From an uncultured Lachnoclostridium sp. (GTDB taxonomy: Bacteria; Bacillota; Clostridia; Lachnospirales; Lachnospiraceae): a DNA stretch of 55,798 nt. Positions 8,465 to 16,123 of this stretch are shown here, piece by piece. Location: contig CAJMFH010000017.1 in assembly GCA_905212635.1 (NCBI GenBank), forward strand, positions 1 to 55,798, given 5' to 3'. Made by a program: the position numbers and the translations under genes. Below the pieces are notes generated by a model. The model saw nothing but the letters and a program-made list of their open reading frames with translations. It had not been told where the DNA came from and made no database searches. Within the stretch, counting starts at the first letter, position 1; each line of letters opens with the position of its first letter.

Positions 8465-9415
8465 GTGCGACAGATAGAGATCAATGCAAATCAAAGCGGT
8501 CAGCGGTTTGACAAATTTTTACAAAAATATATGCGTGGGGCGACCAAAAGCTTTCTTTATAAAATGCTTCGGAAAAAGAATATTACATTAAATGGAAAGA
8601 AAGCACAGGGAAATGAAAAACTGGAGCAGGGCGACAAAGTCGTTTTGTTTTTTTCGGAGGAAACACTTGAAAAATTCTGTGGTGGACAACCCCGCAAAAA
8701 AGAAGACCAGAAAGCAGATTTCCCGATTCTGTATGAGGATGAACAGATTTTATTGATCAATAAACCGGCAGGACTTTTATCCCAGAAAGCAAAGCCGGAG
8801 GATGTGAGTTTAGTGGAACTTGTGCAGGACTATGTTGGATGCGAACCGGGATTTTCTCCCGGCATCTGTAACCGTCTTGACCGCAATACGAGTGGGATCG
8901 TGGTGGCGGGGAAAACCCTTCCGGCATTGCAGAAAATGTCAGAATTATTCCGCACCCGCGAGGTGGAAAAATATTATCTTACGATCGTAAAAGGGGCAAT
9001 GACGCAAAAAAAAGAAGTGGAAGGCTACCTGTTAAAAGACACGAAAACCAATAAAGTGACGGTATACCGTGAAGAAAAGAAGGGCAGCAGTTATATCCGG
9101 ACCGGATATGAACCCGTTGCCGTGACCAAAGAAATGACATTGTTAAGAGTGCATTTGATGACGGGAAAACCACATCAGATCCGAAGTCATCTTAGCAGTC
9201 TCGGCCATCCGGTACTGGGAGACACTAAATATGGCGGGGCGCATCCGCAGATCAAAAGCCAGCTTTTGCATGCGTATGAATTGCAGTTTCCAAAACTTGG
9301 GAAACCATTTGAAAAAATATCGGGGAAATGTTTTACAGCACCGATTCCGCAGACATTTTTTCACAATACCATAAAACCGGAAATTATAAAACGATTAAAA
9401 ACAATACCAAAATAG
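8465..9415 (+). CDS. RluA-family 23S rRNA/tRNA pseudouridine synthase with S4 domain
   Basis: A 316-residue RNA-modifying enzyme. The N-terminal S4 RNA-binding domain (about 10-60: GQRFDKFLQKY, ITLNGKKA) precedes the RluA catalytic domain, which holds the signature NRLDRNTSGIV with its catalytic aspartate, and later KPHQIRSHL and GHPVLGDTKYGG. It isomerises uridine to pseudouridine; the target site cannot be told. GTG 8465 was chosen because GGAAGAAAGG lies just upstream and because longer forms would overlap the previous gene with non-family sequence. Spacing and direction put it in the murI operon. Confidence 0.9.
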   Translation: MRQIEINANQSGQRFDKFLQKYMRGATKSFLYKMLRKKNITLNGKKAQGNEKLEQGDKVVLFFSEETLEKFCGGQPRKKEDQKADFPILYEDEQILLINKPAGLLSQKAKPEDVSLVELVQDYVGCEPGFSPGICNRLDRNTSGIVVAGKTLPALQKMSELFRTREVEKYYLTIVKGAMTQKKEVEGYLLKDTKTNKVTVYREEKKGSSYIRTGYEPVAVTKEMTLLRVHLMTGKPHQIRSHLSSLGHPVLGDTKYGGAHPQIKSQLLHAYELQFPKLGKPFEKISGKCFTAPIPQTFFHNTIKPEIIKRLKTIPK

Positions 9416-9434
9416 ATAGCAGGAGGAAAAGAAG

Positions 9435-9998
9435 ATGAAAAAAGCAGTGATGTTATTTGCCAATGGATATGAGGAAGTGGAGGCTCTGATGACGGTCGAT
9501 CTGTTAAAACGTGCCGGTGTGGATATCCGTCTTGTGTCGATCAACGATGATATGACGGTGACAGGCTCTCATGGGATTTCTGTTGCCATGGATACAAAAT
9601 TATCAAGGATTCAGTTAAAAGAAGAGGATGCAATTATCATTCCGGGAGGAATGCCGGGTACGATGAACCTCGGTGTCGATGTGGCTGTCACCGGGGCACT
9701 GAAACAGATGAACCGGGACGGAAAGATTGTTGCAGCAATCTGTGCTGCCCCATCTGTACTTGGAAAATGCGGGATTCTTGAAGGAAAGAAGGCAACCTGC
9801 TATCCGGGGTTTGAAGATAAGCTGATCGGAGCAGAGGTGGTCGGCGAACAGGTAGTTGCTGATGGAAACATCATTACCAGCAGAGGTCTGGGAACCTCGA
9901 TGGAGTTTGGCTTTGAGCTGATCAAAAAACTTGTTTCGGCGGAAAAAGCGGAAGAAGTTCGTGAGCAGATTGTATTTATGTACGATTTGTTAAAATAA
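9435..9998 (+). CDS. DJ-1/PfpI family protein
   Basis: A 187-residue protein of the DJ-1/ThiJ/YajL branch. It has the N-terminal strand with FANGYEEVEA, the glutamate that contacts the reactive cysteine, and the nucleophile elbow AAICAAPSVLGK with the Cys near residue 104. The C-terminal ITSRGLGTSMEFG is also typical. Members act as deglycases/chaperone-like stress proteins; the precise activity is disputed in the family, so none is assigned. ATG 9435 is preceded by AGGAGGAAAAGAAG. It is the last gene of the murI operon, 19 bases after the synthase, before a new promoter. Confidence 0.92.
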   Translation: MKKAVMLFANGYEEVEALMTVDLLKRAGVDIRLVSINDDMTVTGSHGISVAMDTKLSRIQLKEEDAIIIPGGMPGTMNLGVDVAVTGALKQMNRDGKIVAAICAAPSVLGKCGILEGKKATCYPGFEDKLIGAEVVGEQVVADGNIITSRGLGTSMEFGFELIKKLVSAEKAEEVREQIVFMYDLLK

Positions 9999-10036
9999 AT
10001 ATGAAAAAACGTTAAGAAAATTGTAAAATATTAGGG

Positions 10037-10065
10037 TTGAAAAATACCAATGCCGATGTTATACT
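10037..10065 (+). promoter_or_regulatory. Strong promoter for the Ig-like surface protein
   Basis: TTGAAA (10037-10042), a 17-base spacer and TATACT (10060-10065), with TG at 10057-10058 forming an extended -10. It sits about 50 bases before the surface-protein start. Confidence 0.75.
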
Positions 10066-10072
10066 TCTTATG

Positions 10073-10086
10073 TGTGGGAAACCACA
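10073..10086 (+). other. GNRA-capped hairpin at the 5' end of the surface-protein mRNA
   Basis: TGTGG-GAAA-CCACA is a perfect 5-bp stem closed by a GAAA tetraloop, located within the first bases of the predicted transcript and before the AAGGGGG ribosome site. Such 5' hairpins often stabilise abundant mRNAs; that role is inferred here. Confidence 0.45.
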
Positions 10087-10112
10087 AATAAAAGATAAGG
10101 GGGAACTTCATT

Positions 10113-12314
10113 ATGAGAAAGTTCACAAAAAAGGTTTTAGCCGGAACTTTATCATTAGCTATGGTGTTGGGAATGACAGCTGTTGTTAATCCTGAAGACG
10201 CATCAGCTAAGAAAGTTAAGGTTAAAAAAGTAACAGTAACTGCTCCGTCGGGCAAAACTGTTTACGTAGCAAAGGGAAAGAAAGTTTCACTTACTGCTAC
10301 AGTTAAGGTATCGCCAAACAAAAAAGCAAACAAAAAAGTAAGTTTTAAATCGGCGAACAAAAAAATCGCAACTGTTAATGGAAAAGGAAAAGTAAAAGGT
10401 GTAAAACCTGGAAAGACAAAGATTACTGTAGTATCTAAGAAAAACAGTAAGAAAAAAGCGACAATCCGTGTCGTAGTTAAAAAAGCGGCTGTTAAGAAAG
10501 TAACACTGAACAAAAAAACAGCTTCTCTTTCTGTAGGTGGAAAACTTACATTGAAAGCAAAAGTAAGTCCTAGCAAAAATGTAAGCAAAAAAGTTGCCTG
10601 GACATCAAGCAACAAAAAAGTAGCAAGAGTTTCTTCTAAAGGTGTTGTTACAGGTAAAGCAGAAGGTACTGCTAAGATCACTGTAAAATCAACCGATGGA
10701 AGTAACAAAAAAGCAACTTGTACAGTAAATGTAGGTGCTGGAATTGCAGATGTTAAGGTGCCGGCAAGCAGCATCGTTACAGTATCTCTCACAAGCCCAA
10801 AAGCCGGTTTGACAGAAGATAACTTCAACATTCAGACAAAGAAAGTACAGGCCAGAAATTATGTAAACACTACTGAAATCGAAAAAGTTCGTACAACAGA
10901 TGGTGGAAAAACATATGACGTGATTTTGGATGAGTCCATTTCGGAAGATTCTTTTGTAAAAGTAACAGTAAATGCACTCAAAGGTGAGAATACAAAAGAA
11001 ATCTTTGTAGAAAGCATCGCTGGATATGGTTATGGCGAGGATGCAATTGAGCGTGTAAAAGGAACACAGGGAAAAACATACGATGACTGGTGGTCTATTG
11101 AAGCAAGAGATACTGTTGGAAATCTCAAATATACAGTAACAGGACTTCCAGCCGGCTTAAAAGCATATTACAATGATGACCAGACAGCTGTTAGAATCAA
11201 AGGTGTGTTTGCCAATGTTGAAAATGGTACAACAGCTACTTTGACAGGTGTGGATGAAAAGGGTCAGACCTTTAAGGCAAGTTATGTATTCTATGTAGGT
11301 GCTAAGAAAGCATTGGTAGGTAATGTATTGAGCAGAACGGTTCTTTCTTATACACCGGATAACCCAAATACCAAAGCAGATGAAGAAAGCGGATATGATT
11401 TCACAAATAATAATATCGTTTCTTCTTGGGCATGTATCTCCGGTGGTTCCGGAAGTTATGAATATTCTGTAACCGGACTTCCGGCAGCAGTTGATACCAT
11501 GAGTGTAGAAGGATACGTTCATCCTGTAAAAGTAGATGCGGATGGTGATTATGTAAAAGAAGCAATTCCTGCTGGAACTTACAATGCAGTTCTTACAGTA
11601 AAGGATAGAGCAGATGCAGCACTTTCTATTCAGCTTCCATTTACTGTTACCGTTACCGATGGTGTTACTGTAACAGGATCTGTAAAAGATGCAACAGGTG
11701 CTGGTGTGAAACAGACACGTGTTTATGGTGAAACCAAGATGGATGCATATGGTTACAGAAATGAAATTGGTGTTTATACCAAGGCAGATGGAACCTATAG
11801 TGCCCGTGTTATCCCTGGAGACTACTATGTATCAGCAGGAGGTTATGATCTCAGTGTTGGTAATAACTTTACCGCAGCTGCGACAAAAGACTTCTCTCTT
11901 CCAGTGTATAAAGTAACCTTTAATACAACAATCGCCGGTGCAGCAGCATATGAGACAGCTAATTCTCCATATTTAGTTGATGCACAGGGACGTACTTACA
12001 GAATTCAGAATGATGAAGACGATTATACTTTGTTTGTATATCTGAAAAAAGGCTCTTATGAGATGCAGGCAGCTACCGGTCTTGTTGATGCAGCCAATAA
12101 CTATTCAATCGGTTACAACAATACGGTATATGCTTATACAAAAGTAAGTACACATCCATACAAAGATGGTGTTAGTTCTTATGTAAGTTATCAGGATCAG
12201 GTCGGTGAGCGCGCATGGCAGGTAACCTGTGCTCCATTTACAGTAGCAGGTGCTATGAATGTGACATTGACAGGAACTATGATTCCAGAAAATGGAAGTG
12301 CATATTACTGGTAA
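10113..12314 (+). CDS. Secreted lysine-rich surface protein with bacterial Ig-like (Big_2) domains
   Basis: A 733-residue protein with a classical signal peptide (basic start, hydrophobic 9-25, cleavage near DASA-KK at 33). Two Big_2-type Ig-like domains follow (about 38-125 and 128-213), each with the SSNKKVA..S-KG.V-G...G.AKITV pattern and extremely Lys-rich. The middle (about 215-510) is beta-rich with Ig/cadherin-like TVTGLPAGL repeats at about 340 and 455. Residues about 515-600 resemble a carboxypeptidase-regulatory-like fold (VTGSVKDATGAGVKQTRV, KADGTYSARVIPGDYYV). No LPXTG or C-terminal membrane anchor is present, so wall attachment may be by charge. A strong promoter, a capped 5' hairpin and a good terminator suggest high, monocistronic expression. 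Adhesive or structural role is inferred. Confidence 0.88.
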   Translation: MRKFTKKVLAGTLSLAMVLGMTAVVNPEDASAKKVKVKKVTVTAPSGKTVYVAKGKKVSLTATVKVSPNKKANKKVSFKSANKKIATVNGKGKVKGVKPGKTKITVVSKKNSKKKATIRVVVKKAAVKKVTLNKKTASLSVGGKLTLKAKVSPSKNVSKKVAWTSSNKKVARVSSKGVVTGKAEGTAKITVKSTDGSNKKATCTVNVGAGIADVKVPASSIVTVSLTSPKAGLTEDNFNIQTKKVQARNYVNTTEIEKVRTTDGGKTYDVILDESISEDSFVKVTVNALKGENTKEIFVESIAGYGYGEDAIERVKGTQGKTYDDWWSIEARDTVGNLKYTVTGLPAGLKAYYNDDQTAVRIKGVFANVENGTTATLTGVDEKGQTFKASYVFYVGAKKALVGNVLSRTVLSYTPDNPNTKADEESGYDFTNNNIVSSWACISGGSGSYEYSVTGLPAAVDTMSVEGYVHPVKVDADGDYVKEAIPAGTYNAVLTVKDRADAALSIQLPFTVTVTDGVTVTGSVKDATGAGVKQTRVYGETKMDAYGYRNEIGVYTKADGTYSARVIPGDYYVSAGGYDLSVGNNFTAAATKDFSLPVYKVTFNTTIAGAAAYETANSPYLVDAQGRTYRIQNDEDDYTLFVYLKKGSYEMQAATGLVDAANNYSIGYNNTVYAYTKVSTHPYKDGVSSYVSYQDQVGERAWQVTCAPFTVAGAMNVTLTGTMIPENGSAYYW

Positions 12315-12356
12315 TAATAGCATTATAATCTGATTACAATTTTAAATCAGAGTGAG

Positions 12357-12401
12357 AAGCGGAAATCTTGGCAGGAAACTGTTAAGGTTTCCGCTTTTTT
12401 T
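12357..12401 (+). terminator. Rho-independent terminator after the Ig-like surface protein
   Basis: AAGCGGAAATCTT (12357-12369) pairs with AAGGTTTCCGCTT (12384-12396), one mismatch, followed by a run of Ts. A weaker hairpin CTGATT/AATCAG lies just before it at about 12330-12350. Confidence 0.85.
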
Positions 12402-12412
12402 GTGTTTCGCTG

Positions 12413-12441
12413 TTGCCAAAAAAATAGTTCTTTGGTATCAT
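12413..12441 (+). promoter_or_regulatory. Promoter for the DUF5662-GHL10-PAP2 gene group
   Basis: TTGCCA (12413-12418), 17 bases, TATCAT (12436-12441) with TG at 12433-12434 as an extended -10. The following inverted repeat (12452-12483) would start at about the +4 position. Confidence 0.55.
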
Positions 12442-12451
12442 AGAAATGACA

Positions 12452-12483
12452 TAACTATTCGGTACATTAATCTTGAATAGTTA
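12452..12483. repeat. TAACTATTC/GAATAGTTA inverted repeat, copy 1
   Basis: Perfect 9-bp arms TAACTATTC (12452-12460) and GAATAGTTA (12475-12483) flank 14 bases. The same arms recur at 51351-51390 and, in a degenerate form, bound the element at 38891-39124. It lies in the leader of the DUF5662 gene and could act as an RNA hairpin, an operator or a miniature-element remnant. Confidence 0.7.
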
Positions 12484-12513
12484 CATAATGACAGGAGATT
12501 TGGTGAGAAGAAA

Positions 12514-13044
12514 ATGAAAGCAAAAGCATGGAAACATTTTTGTACAATAACGAGACACCGGCATCAGGTGATCCGTAACTGCTATCATGCAGGAATTTTA
12601 TGGCAGGGATTACGGCATGATTTGTCAAAATACAGTCCGACGGAGTTTATTCCCGGGGCAAAATATTATCAGGGGGACCGAAGTCCGAATGCCGAAGAGC
12701 GGGAAGTAAATGGCTATTCTGTCGCCTGGATGCATCATCAGGGCAGAAATAAACATCATTTTGAGTACTGGCAGGATTATCATCCCAAAACCCGACTGAA
12801 ACAGCCGATAAAAATGCCGCTCCGCTATGTCAAAGAGATGTTCTGCGACCGTGTGGCTGCGAGTAAGATATATTATGGCAAAGATTATACAGACGACATG
12901 CCGTTAGCATACTATGAAAAGGGGAAATACTGTCGTGTCATTCATCCGGAAACATCTGAATTGATCGAATCCCTTTTGAGAATGCTCAAGGAAAAGGGTG
13001 AAAAGGAAACTTTTGCCTATATCCGCCGTTTAAAAGAATATTAG
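12514..13044 (+). CDS. DUF5662 family protein
   Basis: A 176-residue cytoplasmic protein rich in His and aromatic residues. It matches the DUF5662 pattern common in Clostridia: HRHQVIRNCYHAGI, GLRHDLSKYSPTEF, SVAWMHHQGRNKHHFEYW and the helical C-terminus. The conserved His/Asp set (HDLSKY, HHQGRNKHH) looks like a metal-dependent hydrolase-type site of HD-domain character, but no activity is established and none is claimed. The start has only a GAGAAGAAA site close by and an AGGAG further upstream. It is separated by 19 bases from the following secreted protein gene, so they are likely co-transcribed. Confidence 0.85.
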   Translation: MKAKAWKHFCTITRHRHQVIRNCYHAGILWQGLRHDLSKYSPTEFIPGAKYYQGDRSPNAEEREVNGYSVAWMHHQGRNKHHFEYWQDYHPKTRLKQPIKMPLRYVKEMFCDRVAASKIYYGKDYTDDMPLAYYEKGKYCRVIHPETSELIESLLRMLKEKGEKETFAYIRRLKEY

Positions 13045-13063
13045 ATGATTGGAGAGAGAAAAC

Positions 13064-14545
13064 GTGAAACAGTATAAAAGAATGATTACGTTTCTGCTTG
13101 TTCTGGCAGTGGTGATTGCGTTATTTCCAGAAAATTACAATGAAAAAGAGGCAGAAGCGGCATCGGCAGCAACTTCGACGCCAACCGTTACGATAAGTCC
13201 TTCTCCGACACCATCGGCAACAACAGTTCCGACGATTCGTCCGGAGACGGGAGCAGTAGAGACAGCAGTACCGACGGTAGTTCCGACAGTCTCCCCATTG
13301 GTAAGTGCAGCCCCTGTGGTGACACCGGTTTCGACCCCGGTTATTACACCGGCGCCTGTGACAGAGGAAATCCGCGGAGTATGGATTGCCTTTTATGAAT
13401 ATAAAAAGGCTGGGTTGAAAAATAAATCCGAAGCAGTTTTCCGGAAAAATGCAGATAAATTGTTTAAAAGGATCAAGGAAAATGGCTGTAATGCCGTGTT
13501 TTTCCATGTAAGAGCTTTTGATGATGCCATTTGGCCTTCGGAAAATTTTAAATTTAGTTCCTACATGGGTAAAAAAACACCAAATTATGATCCTTTGGCT
13601 ATTTTGGTGGAAAGTGCCCACAAATATGGTTTGAAATTCCATGCATGGATGAATCCTTATCGAATCACTCAGAAAAAGATTTATGATCCGGCAAAAAAAT
13701 CAACGACCAGCCGAATCGCACTTGCAGTACGGGAAGTGATTGATAATTATCCGGTAGATGGCATTCATTTTGATGACTATTTTTATCCGGGTAGTGGACA
13801 TAAACAGTATAAAAAATATGCGTCGCTTTCCAATAAACAGAAGAAAGCCAATGTGAATAAAATGGTAAAGACGATTTATGGAAAGATCAAAGCTCAGAAT
13901 CCGAATCTGTTATTTGGCATAAGTCCGGCTGGAAACGTAGAATACTGTGAGTCACTCGGGGCTGATGTAAAAACCTGGATGAAAGGTCCCGGTTATCTGG
14001 ATTATATTGCACCTCAGATTTACTGGTCCAATTCGTATCGTGTGGGCGGGAAGACGGTTCGTATGTTTGATAACCGCTTTGCTAAATGGAAACGGTTAAA
14101 TAAAGCGGGTATTCCGATGTATATTGGTCTGGCACTGTATCGTGGCGGGATGCGGGATGCTTCCGATCGTGGCTGGCGCAAGAGTAAAACCATTATTGCA
14201 AATCAAATCAATAAAATAAGAAAAAGTGAAAAAACATATGGATATATTTTGTTCAGTTATGAAAGTCTGTACAAAAAGACGTGCCGTTATGAAGTGAAAA
14301 ATATGCTGGCGCAGATTGCGAAAATTAAGGTAAGAAAAGTGAAGACGGATGGAGTGACCCGGTTTAAGACAACGGTGTGGCCGGCACGACTAGGACAGAC
14401 GGTTACGTGGAAGAGTTCCAATCCGGCGGTCGTATCAATTACCAACAAGGGAAGAATCCGTGTCAAACAAAACGGAATCGTGAAACTTACGGTAAAAAAA
14501 GCAGGCAGGAAGGTTTCGTTGAAAATAAATACGGAGGATCTGTAA
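13064..14545 (+). CDS. Secreted glycosyl-hydrolase-like protein (GHL10/DUF187) with C-terminal Ig-like domain
   Basis: A 493-residue exported protein. A hydrophobic signal segment (about 7-22) is followed by a Thr/Pro/Val-rich low-complexity linker (about 35-100) typical of wall-spanning regions. The GHL10 TIM-barrel domain (about 103-400) begins EIRGVWIAFYEY and contains VFFHVRAFDDAIWPS, KFHAWMNPYR, PVDGIHFDDYFYPG (the likely catalytic-acid strand) and APQIYWSN. Residues about 420-490 form a Big_2-like Ig domain (VTWKSSNPAVVSI...GRIRV). It probably cleaves or binds an extracellular polysaccharide; the substrate is unknown. GTG 13064 follows GGAGAGAG closely; a TTG at 13049 lies before that site and is rejected. 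The next gene starts directly after its stop. Confidence 0.88.
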   Translation: MKQYKRMITFLLVLAVVIALFPENYNEKEAEAASAATSTPTVTISPSPTPSATTVPTIRPETGAVETAVPTVVPTVSPLVSAAPVVTPVSTPVITPAPVTEEIRGVWIAFYEYKKAGLKNKSEAVFRKNADKLFKRIKENGCNAVFFHVRAFDDAIWPSENFKFSSYMGKKTPNYDPLAILVESAHKYGLKFHAWMNPYRITQKKIYDPAKKSTTSRIALAVREVIDNYPVDGIHFDDYFYPGSGHKQYKKYASLSNKQKKANVNKMVKTIYGKIKAQNPNLLFGISPAGNVEYCESLGADVKTWMKGPGYLDYIAPQIYWSNSYRVGGKTVRMFDNRFAKWKRLNKAGIPMYIGLALYRGGMRDASDRGWRKSKTIIANQINKIRKSEKTYGYILFSYESLYKKTCRYEVKNMLAQIAKIKVRKVKTDGVTRFKTTVWPARLGQTVTWKSSNPAVVSITNKGRIRVKQNGIVKLTVKKAGRKVSLKINTEDL

Positions 14546-15109
14546 TTGATAGATACATTTGATAAGACGATTCTGGCTTGGTTCCAATCCATACAAAATG
14601 ATACGGCGACAGGTTTTTTGTCCGTTCTGACAAAACTGGGAGAAGCGGGTATCCTGTGGATCATAGCAGGTCTATTGATGCTGATTTTCGTAAAAGAGAA
14701 AAAATATGGTGTCATCGTACTGCTGTCTCTGTTATTTTGTCTGATCTTTGGCAATGGTTTATTGAAAAATCTCGTTGCCAGACCAAGACCTTGTCATCGG
14801 CCGCATGAATATATTATGCTCATTGGCATTCCCAAAGATTATTCATTTCCGTCCGGACATACATTTTCTTCTGTGGCGGCGACAATCGGTATCTGGCATT
14901 GGAACCGCAAATGGGGAACGGCAGCTGCTGTGACGGCAGTACTTATGATGTTTTCAAGATTGTACTTTTATGTACATTATCCAACGGATATTTTAGGTGG
15001 AATTATTCTTGGAACGATACTTGCCTTTTTGAGTATCGGCATTGTGGAAAAGACATTAGCCGGTGAGAGATGGAAGAACTGGCGGAATAAACGAAGAGAT
15101 GAGAGGTAA
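14546..15109 (+). CDS. PAP2 family membrane phosphatase
   Basis: A 187-residue integral membrane phosphatase with about five TM segments. All three acid-phosphatase signature blocks are present: KNLVARPRP (KxxxxxxRP), FPSGHTF (PSGH with the catalytic His) and SRLYFYVHYPTDILGG (SRxxxxxHxxxD). It would hydrolyse phosphatidate, undecaprenyl-pyrophosphate or a related lipid phosphate on the outer face of the membrane; family data do not allow a choice. The TTG start at 14546 abuts the previous stop and is placed eight bases after GGAGG, so translation is coupled to the GHL10 gene. Confidence 0.93.
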   Translation: MIDTFDKTILAWFQSIQNDTATGFLSVLTKLGEAGILWIIAGLLMLIFVKEKKYGVIVLLSLLFCLIFGNGLLKNLVARPRPCHRPHEYIMLIGIPKDYSFPSGHTFSSVAATIGIWHWNRKWGTAAAVTAVLMMFSRLYFYVHYPTDILGGIILGTILAFLSIGIVEKTLAGERWKNWRNKRRDER

Positions 15110-15115
15110 TGAATT

Positions 15116-15796
15116 ATGGCAGTGATATTAATTGCGATTGGACTGATCCTGACAGGAATTGATAAATGGTATGTTTTGGATATCGCATATCCGGCATTTC
15201 ATGTCGATGGAGTAGTAGGAAGTCATGAATTAAGTCCATCCATTCAATTGTATACAACAGGAAATATTCTCGGAGATCATGTGAAAATAGACCTCTTGCC
15301 GGATGCTCTTGGATGTCTTCTTTTACTGATCGGCGCGCTGATGTTAGTGAAAAGGAACAAAGAGTTTATTGCAGGTATTGTATTTACGCTGATTGCAATG
15401 GCATTCAATATCCTTTTGCCGCTTACCGGCTTTATTGAGCAGGGACCGAAATTGGTTATTTGGATTCTGGTTGTGTATTTTGGCTATGCTGCGGCAGAAC
15501 TTTTGATGGAATATTTTATATTGTATTGTACCGTAGGTGTTACGGATGACCTAGCAAACCGCGCTACAAATACAAGAATTTTATTCTGCTGGTGGATTAC
15601 AGCACTTGCCAGAGTATATATGACATTTTTGACCTTTGTTGGCCACGGCGGGGTAAATCGTGTGTATAAAGTCATTATGTCGGCGTTTGTGCTTTTTTAC
15701 GCCATTATGCTTATGTTTACCAAGAAGTATGTCGGATTGAGTCCGGTGGTAAGTATACGGCAGAGGCGGCATCGGGATAAGAAGGAAAAGTTGTAA
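15116..15796 (+). CDS. Hypothetical polytopic membrane protein
   Basis: A 226-residue protein with about six hydrophobic segments (roughly 1-20, 63-80, 86-103, 110-135, 155-172, 185-203) and a basic C-terminal tail rich in Arg/Lys. No family is recognised with certainty. Two features stand out: an extracellular loop between segments 1 and 2 containing YPAFHVDGVVGSHELS, and the pattern LADALGC-like DLLPDALGCLL at the second segment. It starts seven bases after the PAP2 gene with GAGAGG upstream, so it is the last gene of this operon and probably acts in the membrane alongside it. Its stop lies inside the first copy of the repeat that follows. Confidence 0.75.
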   Translation: MAVILIAIGLILTGIDKWYVLDIAYPAFHVDGVVGSHELSPSIQLYTTGNILGDHVKIDLLPDALGCLLLLIGALMLVKRNKEFIAGIVFTLIAMAFNILLPLTGFIEQGPKLVIWILVVYFGYAAAELLMEYFILYCTVGVTDDLANRATNTRILFCWWITALARVYMTFLTFVGHGGVNRVYKVIMSAFVLFYAIMLMFTKKYVGLSPVVSIRQRRHRDKKEKL

Positions 15797-15995
15797 ACCG
15801 CTGCGTTCTCATGTTTGGGCGGGATGCTGGGCAAGAGGGAACAGTCCCCGACGGATTGCTTCGCTGCAAGCAGCTCCCGCAATCCTGCAAACATTCGAAC
15901 TACGCGGAAAACCGCTGCGTTCTCATGTTTGGGCGGGTCAAAAGGTAATGCCCGTCCTTTCGTGCAAGCACGAGGAGGGCATCACTTTTTGACCC
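15795..15995. repeat. REP-like nested repeat block in the 15797-16123 gap
   Basis: Two identical 29-base direct repeats occur at 15795-15823 and 15909-15937, both ending in GGGCGGG. The second leads into a large nested hairpin (15935-15995): GGGTCAAAA pairs with TTTTTGACCC, ATGCCC with GGGCAT, and the apex is the palindrome CGTGCAAGCACG (15961-15972). AGTCCCC at about 15843 and GGGGACT at about 15997 form an outer pair. The first repeat overlaps the stop of the preceding gene. It looks like non-coding mobile or REP-type DNA; short open frames within it have no coding character. Confidence 0.75.
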
Positions 15996-16018
15996 TGGGG
16001 ACTTATGTAATAACATAT

Positions 16019-16070
16019 AAAAAAGTAGATTGTTTTTTGTGAAGCATTGACAATTTACTTTTTTTATTTT
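16019..16070 (+). terminator. AT-rich terminator-like hairpin before the MinD-like gene
   Basis: AAAAAAGTAGATTG (16019-16032) pairs with CAATTTACTTTTTT (16051-16064) with one mismatch, 18-base loop, followed by more Ts. It may end transcripts from the left. A possible extended -10 (TGG-TATCAT, 16074-16082) lies just after it and could serve the next gene. Confidence 0.5.
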
Positions 16071-16123
16071 GCGTGGTATCATGTGTTTATTCCACCAAAA
16101 AAATTTAAAGGAGGTTAGATAAG

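Noticed and set aside
15815..16042. Open frame in the repeat block after the 15116 gene
   Set aside because: It lies across direct repeats and a nested hairpin and has no ribosome site; frames on both strands are equally open, a sign of non-coding repeat DNA.
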